64,000 bases of DNA from Euwallacea fornicatus. Its lineage: Eukaryota > Arthropoda > Insecta > Coleoptera > Curculionidae. The translations under genes and the position numbers were made by a program. The notes beneath the pieces were generated by a model. It made no database searches. It was given only the letters and a program-made list of their open reading frames with translations, and was not told the DNA's origin. The stretch's first letter is position 1. Each line of letters opens with the position of its first letter. Below, piece by piece: positions 31,501-45,500 of this stretch. Location: NCBI RefSeq assembly GCF_040115645.1, contig NC_089544.1, forward strand, positions 6,758,001 through 6,822,000, read 5' to 3'.

Positions 31501-33580
31501 TTTCTTAAAGAAAGTGTCCAATTAATCAGCTCGACGAGATTTTGAAGATGTCACAACACATCATGATTGCATCTTGTTGCATTTCCAAGAAAAATGGTAC
31601 TTTATGTGTTCAACACACAACTTTTTTGACTTTTCAGATTTTGAAGCTCGATAAGTTCGGCAAATGAGGACCAAATTTCTTAAAGAAAGTGTCCAATTAA
31701 TCAGCTCGACGAGATTTTGAAGATGTCACAACACATCATGATTGCATCTTGTTGCATTTCCAAGAAAAATGGTACTTTATGTGTTCAACACACAACTTTT
31801 TTGACTTTTCAGATTTTGAAGCTCGATAAGTTCGGCAAATGAGGACCAAATTTCTTAAAGAAAGTGTCCAATTAATCAGCTCGACGAGATTTTGAAGATG
31901 TCACAACACATCATGATTGCATCTTGTTGGATTTCCAAGAAAATAGTACTTGACGTGCTCAACAAAGAACTTTTTTGACTTTTCAAATTTTGAAGCTCGA
32001 TAAGTTCGGCAAATGAGGACCAAATTTGTTAAACAAAGTGTCCAATTAATCAGCTCGACGAGATTTTGAAGATGTCACAACAAATCATGATTGCATCTTG
32101 TTGAATTTCCAAGAAAAATAGTACTTTATGTGTTCAACACACAACTTTTTTGACTTTTTAAACTTTGAAGCTCGATAACTTCGGCAAATGAGTATCAAAT
32201 TTGTTAAAGAAAGTGTCCAATTAATCAGCTCGACGAGATTTTGAAGATGTCACAACACATCATGATTGCATCTTGTTGCATTTCCAAGAAAAATGGTACT
32301 TTATGTGTTCAACACACAACTTTTTTGACTTTTCAGATTTTGAAGCTCGATAAGTTCGGCAAATGAGGACCAAATTTCTTAAAGAAAGTGTCCAATTAAT
32401 CAGCTCGACGAGATTTTGAAGATGTCACAACACATCATGATTGCATCTTGTTGCATTTCCAAGAAAAATGGTACTTTATGTGTTCAACACACAACTTTTT
32501 TGACTTTTCAGATTTTGAAGCTCGATAAGTTCGGCAAATGAGGACCAAATTTCTTAAAGAAAGTGTCCAATTAATCAGCTCGACGAGATTTTGAAGATGT
32601 CACAACACATCATGATTGCATCTTGTTGGATTTCCAAGAAAATAGTACTTGACGTGCTCAACAAAGAACTTTTTTGACTTTTCAAATTTTGAAGCTCGAT
32701 AAGTTCGGCAAATGAGGACCAAATTTGTTAAACAAAGTGTCCAATTAATCAGCTCGACGAGATTTTGAAGATGTCACAACACATCATGATTGCATCTTGT
32801 TGCATTTCCAAGAAAAATGGTACTTTATGTGTTCAACACACAACTTTTTTGACTTTTCAGATTTTGAAGCTCGATAAGTTCGGCAAATGAGGACCAAATT
32901 TGTTAAACAAAGTGTCCAATTAATCAGCTCGACGAGATTTTGAAGATGTCACAACACATCATGATTGCATCTTGTTGAATTTCCAAGAAAAATAGTACTT
33001 TAGGTGCTCAAAGACACAACTTTTTTGACTTTTGAAAATTTGAATCTCTATAACTTCGGCAAATGAGTATCAAATTTGTTAAAGAAAGTGTCCAATTAAT
33101 CAGCTCGACGAGATTTTGAAGATGTCACAATACATCATGATTGCATCTTGTTGAATTTCCAAGAAAAATAGTACTTTAGGTGCTCAAAGACACAACTTTT
33201 TTGACTTTTGAAAATTTGAATCTCTATAACTTCGGCAAATGAGTATCAAATTTGTTAAAGAAAGTGTCCAATTAATCAGCTCGACGAGATTTTGAAGATG
33301 TCACAACACATCATGATTGCATTTTGTTGAATTTCCAAGAAAAATAGTACTATAGGTGCTCAAAGACACAACTTTTTTGACTTTTCAAATTTTGAAGCTC
33401 GATAACTTCGGCAAATGAGTATCAAATTTTTTAAAGAAAGTGTCCAATTAATCAGCTCAATGAGGTTTTAAAGATGTCACAACACATCATGATTGCATCT
33501 TGTTGAATTTCCAAGAAAAATAGTACTTTAGGTGCTCAAAGACACAACTTTTTTGACTTTTCAAATTTTGAAGCTCGATA
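28500..33580 (+). repeat. Copy B of the 4.7-kb block, carrying an extra two-monomer duplication
   Basis: This copy matches 23760-28500 almost base for base where compared, but has an additional 349-bp tandem unit at about 29290-29640 (two monomers, the pair with GAGTACC and TAACTTAGGC repeated once more). After about 33583 the similarity to copy B's start ends. Confidence 0.9.
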
Positions 33581-36500
33581 ACTTCGGCAAATGAGTATCA
33601 AATTTGTTAAAGAAAGTGTCCAATTAATCAGCTCGACGAGATTTTGAAGATGTCACAACACGTCATGATTGCATGATGTTGAATTTCCCAGAAAAATAGT
33701 ACTTTATGTGTTCAACACACAACTTTTTTGAATTTTCAAACTTTGAAGCTCGATAACTTCGGCAAATAAGTATCAAATTAGTTAAAGAAAGTGTCCAATT
33801 AATCAGCTCGACGAGATTTTGAAGATGTCACAACACATCATGATTGCATCTTGTTGAATTTCCAAGAAAAATAGTACTTTACGTGCTCAACAAACAACTT
33901 TTTTGCCTTTTCAAACTGTGAAGCTCGATAACTTCGGCAAATGACTATCAAATTTGTTAAACAAAGTGTCCAAGTAATCAGCTCGACGAGATTTTGAAGA
34001 TGTCACAACACATCATGATTGCATTTTGTTGAATTTCCAAGAAAAATGGTACTTTATGTGTTCAACACAAAACTTTTTTGACTTTTCAAACTGTGTAGCT
34101 CGATAACTTCGGCAAATGAGTATCAAATTTGTTAAAGAAAGTGTCCAATTAATCAGCTAGACGAGATTTTGAAGATGTCACAACACATCATGATTGCATT
34201 TTGTTGATTATCCAAGAAAAATGGTACTTTATTTGTTCAACACACAACTTTTTTGACTTTTCAAATTTTGAAGCTCGATAATTTCGGCAAATGAGGACCA
34301 AATTTGTTAAACAAAGTGTCCAATTAATCAGCTCGACGAGATTTTGAAGATGTCACAACACATCATGATTGCATCTTGATGAATTTCCAAGAAAAATAGT
34401 ACTTTACGTGCTCAACAAAGAACTTTTTTGACTTTTCAAATTTTGAAGCTCGATAAGTTCGGCAAATGAGGACCAAATTTGTTAAACAAAGTGTCCAATT
34501 AATCAGCTCGACGAGATTTTGAAGATGTCACAACAAATCATGATTGCATCTTGTTGAATTTCCAAGAAAAATAGTACTTTATGTGTTCAACACACAACTT
34601 TTTTGACTTTTTAAACTTTGAAGCTCGATAACTTCGGCAAATGAGTATCAAATTTGTTAAAGAAAGTGTCCAATTAATCAGCTCGACGAGATTTTGAAGA
34701 TGTCACAACACATCATGATTGCATCTTGTTGAATTTCCAAGAAAAATGGTACTTTATGTTTTCAACACACAACTTTTTTGACTTTTCAAACTTCGAAGCT
34801 CGATAACTTAGGCAAATGAGTATCAAATTTGTTAAAGAAAGTGTCCAATTAATCAGCTCGACGAGATTTTGAAGATGTCACAACACATCATGATTGCATC
34901 TTGTTGAATTTCCAAGAAAAATGGTACTTTATGTGTTCAACACACAACTTTTTTGACTTTTCAAATTTTGAAGCTCGATAAGTTCGGCAAATGAGGACCA
35001 AATTTCTTAAAGAAAGTGTCCAATTAATCAGCTCGACGAGATTTTGAAGATGCCACAACACATCATGATTGCATCTTGTTGAATTTCCAAGAAAAATAGT
35101 ACTTTATGTGTTCAACACACAACTTTTTTGACTTTTCAAACTTTGAAGCTCGATAACTTCGGCAAATGAGTACCAAATTTGTTAAAGAAAGTGTCCAATT
35201 AATCAGTTCGACCAGATTTTGAAGATGTCACAACACGTCATGATTGCATGATGTTGAATTTCCAAGGAAAATAGTACTATATGTGTTCAACACACAACTT
35301 TTTTGACTTTTCAAATTTTGAAGCTCGATAAGTTCGGCAAATGAGGACCAAATTTGTTAAACAAAGTGTCCAATTAATCAGCTCGACGAGATTTTGAAGA
35401 TGTCACAACACATCATGATTGCATCTTGTTGGATTTCCAAGAAAATAGTACTTTACGTGCTCAACAAAGAACTTTTTTGACTTTTCAAATTTTGAAACTC
35501 GATAAGTTCGGCAAATGAGGACCAAATTTGTTAAAGAAAGTGTCCAATTAATCAGCTCGACGAGATTTTGAAGATGTCACAACACATCATGATTGCATCT
35601 TGTTGAATTTCCAAGAAAAATAGTACTTTATGTGTTCAACACACAACTTTTTTGACTTTTCAAATTTTGAAGCTCGATAAGTTCGGCAACTGAGGACCAA
35701 ATTTCTTAAAGAAAGTGTCCAATTAATCAGCTCGACGAGATTTTGAAGATGTCACAACACATCATGATTGCATCTTGTTGGATTTCCAAGAAAATAGTAC
35801 TTTACGTGCTCAACAAAGAACTTTTTTGACTTTTCAAATTTTGAAGCTCGATAATTTCGGCAAATGAGGACCAAATTTGTTAAAGAAAGTGTCCAATTAA
35901 TCAGCTCGACGAGATTTTGAAGATGTCACAACACATCATGATTGCATCTTGTTGGATTTCCAAGAAAATAGTACTTTACGTGCTCAACAAAGAACTTTTT
36001 TGACTTTTCAAACTTTGAAGCTCGATAACTTCGGCAAATGAGTACCAAATTTGTTAAAGAAAGTGTCCAATTAATCAGCTCGACCAGATTTTGAAGATGT
36101 CACAACACGTCATGATTGCATGATGTTGAATTTCCAAGAAAAATAGTACTATATGTGTTCAACACACAACTTTTTTGACTTTTCAAATTTTGAAGCTCGA
36201 TAAGTTCGGCAAATGAGGACCAAATTTGTTAAACAAAGTGTCCAATTAATCAGCTCGACGAGATTTTGAAGATGTCACAACACATCATGATTGCATCTTG
36301 TTGGATTTCCAAGAAAATAGTACTTTACGTGCTCAACAAAGAACTTTTTTGACTTTTCAAATTTTGAAACTCGATAAGTTCGGCAAATGAGGACCAAATT
36401 TGTTAAACAAAGTGTCCAATTAATCAGCTCGACGAGATTTTGAAGATGTCACAACACATCATGATTGCATCTTGTTGCATTTCCAAGAAAAATGGTACTT

Positions 36501-39500
36501 TATGTGTTCAACACACAACTTTTTTGACTTTTCAGATTTTGAAGCTCGATAATTTCGGCAAATGAGGGCCAAATTTGTTAAAGAAAGTGTCCAATTAATC
36601 AGCTCGACGAGATTTTGAAGATGTCACAACACATCATGATTGCATCTTGTTGCATTTCCAAGAAAAATGGTACTTTATGTGTTCAACACACAACTTTTTT
36701 GACTTTTCAAATTTTGAAGCTCGATAAGTTCGGCAAATGAGGACCAAATTTGTTAAACAAAGTGTCCAATTAATCAGCTCGACGAGATTTTGAAGATGTC
36801 ACAACACATCATGATTGCATCTTGTTGCATTTCCAAGAAAAATGGTACTTTATGTGTTCAACACACAACTTTTTTGACTTTTCAAATTTTGAAGCTCGAT
36901 AAGTTCGGCAACTGAGGACCAAATTTCTTAAAGAAAGTGTCCAATTAATCAGCTCGACGAGATTTTGAAGATGTCACAACACATCATGATTGCATCTTGT
37001 TGCATTTCCAAGAAAAATGGTACTTTATGTGTTCAACACACAACTTTTTTGACTTTTCAGATTTTGAAGCTCGATAATTTCGGCAAATGAGGGCCAAATT
37101 TGTTAAAGAAAGTGTCCAATTAATCAGCTCGACGAGATTTTGAAGATGTCACAACACATCATGATTGCATCTTGTTGCATTTCCAAGAAAAATGGTACTT
37201 TATGTGTTCAACACACAACTTTTTTGACTTTTCAAATTTTGAAGCTCGATAAGTTCGGCAAATGAGGACCAAATTTGTTAAACAAAGTGTCCAATTAATC
37301 AGCTCGACGAGATTTTGAAGATGTCACAACACATCATGATTGCATCTTGTTGGATTTCCAAGAAAATAGTACTTTACGTGCTCAACAAAGAACTTTTTTG
37401 ACTTTTCAAATTTTGAAGCTCGAAAAGTTCGGCAAATGAGGACCAAATTTGTTAAAGAAAGTGTCCAATTAATCAGCTCGACGAGATTTTGAAGATGTCA
37501 CAACACATCATGATTGCATCTTGTTGGATTTCCAACAAAAAAAGTACTTTATGTGTTCAACACACAACTTTTTTGACTTTTCAAACTATGAAGCTCGATA
37601 ACTTCGGCAAATGAGTATCAAATTTGTTAAAGAAAGTGTCCAATTAATCAGCTCGACGAGATTTTGAAGATGTCACAACACATCATGATTGCATCTTGTT
37701 GCATTTCCAAGAAAAATGGTACTTTATGTGTTCAACACACAACTTTTTTGACTTTTCAAATTTTGAAGCTCGATAAGTTCGGCAAATGAGGACCAAATTT
37801 GTTAAACAAAGTGTCCAATTAATCAGCTCGACGAGATTTTGAAGATGTCACAACACATCATGATTGCATTTTGTTGAATTTCCAAGAAAAATGGTACTTT
37901 ATGTGTTCAACACACAACTTTTTTGACTTTTCAAACTATGAAGCTCGATAACTTCGGCAAATGAGTATCAAATTTGTTAAAGAAAGTGTCCAATTAATCA
38001 GCTCGACGAGATTTTGAAGATGTCACAACACATCATGATTGCATCTTGTTGCATTTCCAAGAAAAATGGTACTTTATGTGTTCAACACACAACTTTTTTG
38101 ACTTTTCAAATTTTGAAGCTCGATAAGTTCGGCAAATGAGGACCAAATTTGTTAAACAAAGTGTCCAATTAATCAGCTCGACGAGATTTTGAAGATGTCA
38201 CAACACATCATGATTGCATTTTGTTGCATTTCCAAGAAAAATGGTACTTTATGTGTTCAACACACAACTTTTTTGACTTTTCAGATTTTGAAGCTCGATA
38301 AGTTCGGCAAATGAGGACCAAATTTGTTAAACAAAGTGTCCAATTAATCAGCTCGACGAGATTTTGAAGATGTCACAACACATCATGATTGCATTTTGTT
38401 GAATTTCCAAGAAAAATGGTACTTTATGTGTTCAACACACAACTTTTTTGACTTTTCAAACTATGAAGCTCGATAACTTCGGCAAATGAGTATCAAATTT
38501 GTTAAAGAAAGTATCCAATTAATCAGCTCGACGAGATTTTGAAGATGTCACAACACATCATGATTGCATCTTGTTCAATTTCCAAGAAAAATGGTACTTT
38601 ATGTGTTCAACACAAAACTTTTTTGACTTTTCAAACTATGAAGCTCGATAACTTCGGCAAATGAGTATCAAATTTGTTAAAGAAAGTGTCCAATTAATCA
38701 GCTCGACGAGATTTTGAAGATGTCACAACACATCATGATTGCATCTTGTTGAATTTCCAAGAAAAATAGTACTTTAGGTGCTCAAAGACACACATTTTTT
38801 GACTTTTCAAATTTTGAAGCTCGATAACTTCGGCAAATGAGTATCAAATTTGTTAAAGAAAGTGTCCAATTAATCAGCTCGACGAGATTTTGAAGATGTC
38901 ACAACACATCATGATTGCATGATGTTGAATTTCCAACAAAAAAAGTACTTTATGTGTTCCACACACAACTTTTTTGACTTTTCAAACTGTGAAGCTCGAT
39001 AACTTCGGCAAATGAGTATCAAATTTGTTAAAGGAAGTGTCCAATTAATCAGCTCGACGAGATTTTGAAGATGTCACAACACATCATGATTGCATCTTGT
39101 TGAATTTCCAAGAAAAATAGTACTTTACGTGTTCAACACACAACTTTTTTGACTTTTCAAACTGTGAAGCTCGATAACTTCGGCAAATGAGTATCAAATT
39201 TGTTAAAGAAAGTGTCCAATTAATCAGCTCGACGAGATTTTGAAGATGTCACAACACATCATGATTGCATCTTGTTGAATTTCCAACAAAAAAAGTACTT
39301 TATGTGTTCCACACACAACTTTTTTGACTTTACAAACTGTGAAGCTCGATAACTTCGGCAAATGAGTATCAAATTTGTTAAAGGAAGTGTCCAATTAATC
39401 AGCTCGACGAGATTTTGAAGATGTCACAACACATCATGATTGCATCTTGTTCCATTTCCAAGAAAAATAATACTTTAATTTCTCAAACACACAACTTTTT

Positions 39501-42500
39501 TGACTTTTCAGATTTTGAAGCTCGATAAGTTCGGCAAATGAGGACCAAATTTGTTAAACAAAGTGTCCAATTAATCAGCTCGACGAGATTTTGAAGATGT
39601 CACAACACATCATGATTGCATTTTGTTGAATTTCCAACAAAAAAAGTACTTTATGTGTTCCACACACAACTTTTTTGACTTTTCAAACTATGAAGCTCGA
39701 TAACTTCGGCAAATGAGTATCAAATTTGTTAAAGAAAGTGTCCAATTAATCAGCTCGACGAGATTTTGAAGATGTCACAACACATCATGATTGCATCTTG
39801 TTGCATTTCCAAGAAAAATGGTACTTTATGTGTTCAACACACAACTTTTTTGACTTTTCAAATTTTGAAGCTCGATAAGTTCGGCAAATGAGGACCAAAT
39901 TTCTTAAAGAAAGTGTCCAATTAATCAGCTCGACGAGATTTTGAAGATGTCACAACACATCATGATTGCATGATGTTGAATTTCCAACAAAAAAAGTACT
40001 TTATGTGTTCCACACACAACTTTTTTGACTTTTCAAACTGTGAAGCTCGATAACTTCGGCAAATGAGTATCAAATTTGTTAAAGGAAGTGTCCAATTAAT
40101 CAGCTCGACGAGATTTTGAAGATGTCACAACACATCATGATTGCATCTTGTTCAATTTCCAAGAAAAATAATACTTTAATTTCTCAAACACACAACTTTT
40201 TTGACTTTTCAGATTTTGAAGCTCGATAATTTCGGCAAATGAGGACCAAATTTGTTAAACAAAGTGTCCAATTAATCAGCTCGACGAGATTTTGAAGATG
40301 TCACAACACATCATGATTGCATCTTGTTGAATTTCCAAGAAAAATAGTACTTTACGTGTTCAACACACAACTTTTTTGACTTTTCAAACTGTGAAGCTCG
40401 ATAACTTCGGCAAATGAGTATCAAATTTGTTAAAGAAAGTGTCCAATTAATCAGCTCGACGAGATTTTGAAGATGTCACAACACATCATGATTGCATTTT
40501 GTTGAAGTTCCAAGAAAAATAGTACTTTACGTGCTCAACAAAGAACTTTTTTGACTTTTCAAATTTTGAAGCTCGATAAGTCCGGCAAATGAGGACCAAA
40601 TTTGTTAAAGAAAGTGTCCAATTAATCAGCTCGACGAGATTTTGAAGATGTCACAACACATCATGATTGCATCTTGTTGAATTTCCAAGAAAAATAGTAC
40701 TTTAGGTGCTCAAAGACACAACTTTTTTGACTTTTCAAATTTTGAAGCTCGATAAGTTCGGCAAATGAGGACCAAATTTGTTAAACAAAGTGTCCAATTA
40801 ATCAGCTCGACGAGATTTTGAAGATGTCACAACACATCATGATTGCATTTTGTTGCATTTCCAAGAAAAATGGTACTTTATGTGTTCAACACACAACTTT
40901 TTTGACTTTTCAGATTTTGAAGCTCGATAAGTTCGGCAAATGAGGACCAAATTTGTTAAACAAAGTGTCCAATTAATCAGCTCGACGAGATTTTGAAGAT
41001 GTCACAACACATCATGATTGCATTTTGTTGAATTTCCAAGAAAAATGGTACTTTATGTGTTCAACACACAACTTTTTTGACTTTTCAAACTATGAAGCTC
41101 GATAACTTCGGCAAATGAGTATCAAATTTGTTAAAGAAAGTATCCAATTAATCAGCTCGACGAGATTTTGAAGATGTCACAACACATCATGATTGCATCT
41201 TGTTGAATTTCCAAGAAAAATAGTACTTTAGGTGCTCAAAGACACACATTTTTTGACTTTTCAAATTTTGAAGCTCGATAACTTCGGCAAATGAGTATCA
41301 AATTTGTTAAAGAAAGTGTCCAATTAATCAGCTCGACGAGATTTTGAAGATGTCACAACACATCATGATGGCATGATGTTGAATTTCCAACAAAAAAAGT
41401 ACTTTATGTGTTCCACACACAACTTTTTTGACTTTTCAAATTTTGAAGCTCGATAAGTTCGGCAAATGAGGACCAAATTTGTTAAACAAAGTGTCCAATT
41501 AATCAGCTCGACGAGATTTTGAAGATGTCACAACACATCATGATTGCATCTTGTTGGATTTCCAAGAAAATAGTACTTTACGTGCTCAACAAAGAACTTT
41601 TTTGACTTTTCAAATTTTGAAGCTCGATAACTTCGGCAAATGAGTATCAAATTTGTTAAAGAAAGTGTCCAATTAATCAGCTCGACGAGATTTTGAAGAT
41701 GTCACAACACATCATGATGGCATGATGTTGAATTTCCAACAAAAAAAGTACTTTATGTGTTCCACACACAACTTTTTTGACTTTTCAAATTTTGAAGCTC
41801 GAAAAGTTCGGCAAATGAGGACCAAATTTGTTAAAGAAAGTGTCCAATTAATCAGCTCGACGAGATTTTGAAGATGTCACAACACATCATGATTGCATCT
41901 TGTTGAATTTCCAAGAAAAATGGTACTTTATGTGTTCAACACACAACTTTTTTGACTTTTCAAACTGTGAAGCTCGATAACTTCGGCAAATGAGTATCAA
42001 ATTTGTTAAAGGAAGTGTCCAATTAATCAGCTCGACGAGATTTTGAAGATGTCACAACACATCATGATTGCATCTTGTTCAATTTCCAAGAAAAATGGTA
42101 CTTTATGTGTTCAACACAAAACTTTTTTGACTTTTCAAACTATGAAGCTCGATAACTTCGGCAAATGAGTATCAAATTTGTTAAAGAAAGTGTCCAATTA
42201 ATCAGCTCGACGAGATTTTGAAGATGTCACAACACATCATGATTGCATCTTGTTGAATTTCCAAGAAAAATAGTACTTTAGGTGCTCAAAGACACACATT
42301 TTTTGACTTTTCAAATTTTGAAGCTCGATAACTTCGGCAAATGAGTATCAAATTTGTTAAAGAAAGTGTCCAATTAATCAGCTCGACGAGATTTTGAAGA
42401 TGTCACAACACATCATGATTGCATGATGTTGAATTTCCAACAAAAAAAGTACTTTATGTGTTCCACACACAACTTTTTTGACTTTTCAAACTGTGAAGCT

Positions 42501-45500
42501 CGATAACTTCGGCAAATGAGTATCAAATTTGTTAAAGGAAGTGTCCAATTAATCAGCTCGACGAGATTTTGAAGATGTCACAACACATCATGATTGCATC
42601 TTGTTGAATTTCCAAGAAAAATAGTACTTTACGTGTTCAACACACAACTTTTTTGACTTTTCAAACTTTGAAGCTCGATAACTTCGGCAAATGAGTATCG
42701 AATTTGTTAAAGAAAGTGTCCAATTAATCAGCTCGACGAGATTTTGAAGATGTCACAACACATCATGATTGCATCTTGTTGAATTTCCAACAAAAATAGT
42801 ACTTTACGTGTTCAACACACAACTTTTTTGACTTTTCAAACTTTGAAGCTCGATAACTTCGGCAAATGAGTATCAAATTTGTTAAAGGAAGTGTCCAATT
42901 AATCAGCTCGACGAGATTTTGAAGATGTCACAACACATCATGATTGCATTTTGTTGAATTTCCAAGAAAAATGGTACTTTATGTGTTCCACACACAACTT
43001 TTTTGACTTTTCAAACTGTGAAGCTCGATAACTTCGGCAAATGAGTATCAAATTTGTTAAAGGAAGTGTCCAATTAATCAGCTCGACGAGATTTTGAAGA
43101 TGTCACAACACATCATGATTGCATCTTGTTCAATTTCCAAGAAAAATAATACTTTAATTTCTCAAACACACAACTTTTTTGACTTTTCAGATTTTGAAGC
43201 TCGATAAGTTCGGCAAATGAGGACCAAATTTGTTAAACAAAGTGTCCAATTAATCAGCTCGACGAGATTTTGAAGATGTCACAACACATCATGATTGCAT
43301 TTTGTTGAATTTCCAACAAAAAAAGTACTTTATGTGTTCCACACACAACTTTTTTGACTTTTCAAACTATGAAGCTCGATAACTTCGGCAAATGAGTATC
43401 AAATTTGTTAAAGAAAGTGTCCAATTAATCAGCTCGACGAGATTTTGAAGATGTCACAACACATCATGATTGCATCTTGTTGCATTTCCAAGAAAAATGG
43501 TACTTTATGTGTTCAACACACAACTTTTTTGACTTTTCAAATTTTGAAGCTCGATAAGTTCGGCAAATGAGGACCAAATTTGTTAAACAAAGTGTCCAAT
43601 TAATCAGCTCGACGAGATTTTGAAGATGTCACAACAAATCATGATTGCATCTTGTTGAATTTCCAAGAAAAATAGTACTTTATGTGTTCAACACACAACT
43701 TTTTTGACTTTTCAAACTTTGAAGCTCGATAACTTCGGCAAATGAGTACCAAATTTGTTAAAGAAAGTGTCCAATTAATCAGCTCGACCAGATTTTGAAG
43801 ATGTCACAACACGTCATGATTGCATGATGTTGAATTTCCAAGAAAAATAGTACTATATGTGTTCAACACACAACTTTTTTGACTTTTCAAATTTTGAAGC
43901 TCGATAAGTTCGGCAAATGAGGACCAAATTTGTTAAACAAAGTGTCCAATTAATCAGGTAGACGAGATTTTGAAGATGTCACAACACATCATGATTGCAT
44001 TTTGTTGATTTTCCAAGAAAAATGGTACTTTATGTGTTCAACACACAACTTTTTTGACTTTTCAAATTTTGAAGCTCGATAATTTCGGCAAATGAGGACC
44101 AAATTTGTTAAAGAAAGTGTCCAATTAATCAGCTCGACGAGATTTTGAAGATGTCACAACACATCATGATTGCATCTTGTTGAATTTCCAAGAAAAATGG
44201 TACTTTATGTGTTCAACACACAACTTTTTTGACTTTTCAAATTTTGAAGCTCGATAAGTTCGGCAAATGAGGACCAAATTTCTTAAAGAAAGTGTCCAAT
44301 TAATCAGCTCGACGAGATTTTGAAGATGTCACAACACATCATGATTGCATGATGTTGAATTTCCAACAAAAAAAGTACTTTATGTGTTCCACACACAACT
44401 TTTTTGACTTTTCAAACTGTGAAGCTCGATAACTTCGGCAAATGAGTATCAAATTTGTTAAAGGAAGTGTCCAATTAATCAGCTCGACGAGATTTTGAAG
44501 ATGTCACAACACATCATGATTGCATCTTGTTGAATTTCCAAGAAAAATGGTACTTTATGTGTTCAACACAAAACTTTTTTGACTTTTCAAACTGTGAAGC
44601 TCGATAACTTCGGCAAATGAGTATCAAAGTTGTTAAAGGAAGTGTCCAATTAATCAGCTCGACGAGATTTTGAAGATGTCACAACACATCATGATTGCAT
44701 TTTGTTGCATTTCCAAGAAAAATGGTACTTTATGTGTTCAACACACAACTTTTTTGACTTTTCAGATTTTGAAGCTCGATAAGTTCGGCAAATGAGGACC
44801 AAATTTGTTAAAGAAAGTGTCCAATTAATCAGCTCGACGAGATTTTGAAGATGTCACAACACATCATGATTGCATTTTGTTGAATTTCCAAGAAAAATGG
44901 TACTTTATGTGTTCAACACACAACTTTTTTGACTTTTCAAACTATGAAGCTCGATAACTTCGGCAAATGAGTATCAAATTTGTTAAAGAAAGTGTCCAAT
45001 TAATCAGCTCGACGAGATTTTGAAGATGTCACAACACATCATGATTGCATCTTGTTGAATTTCCAAGAAAAATGGTACTTTATGTGTTCAACACACAACT
45101 TTTTTGACTTTTCAAATTTTGAAGCTCGATAAGTTCGGCAAATGAGGACCAAATTTCTTAAAGAAAGTGTCCAATTAATCAGCTCGACGAGATTTTGAAG
45201 ATGTCACAACACATCATGATTGCATCTTGTTGCATTTCCAAGAAAAATGGTACTTTATGTGTTCAACACACAACTTTTTTGACTTTTCAGATTTTGAAAC
45301 TCGATAATTTCGGCAAATGAGGGCCAAATTTGTTAAAGAAAGTGTCCAATTAATCAGCTCGACGAGATTTTGAAGATGTCACAACACATCATGATTGCAT
45401 CTTGTTGCATTTCCAAGAAAAATGGTACTTTATGTGTTCAACACACAACTTTTTTGACTTTTCAAATTTTGAAGCTCGATAAGTTCGGCAAATGAGGACC

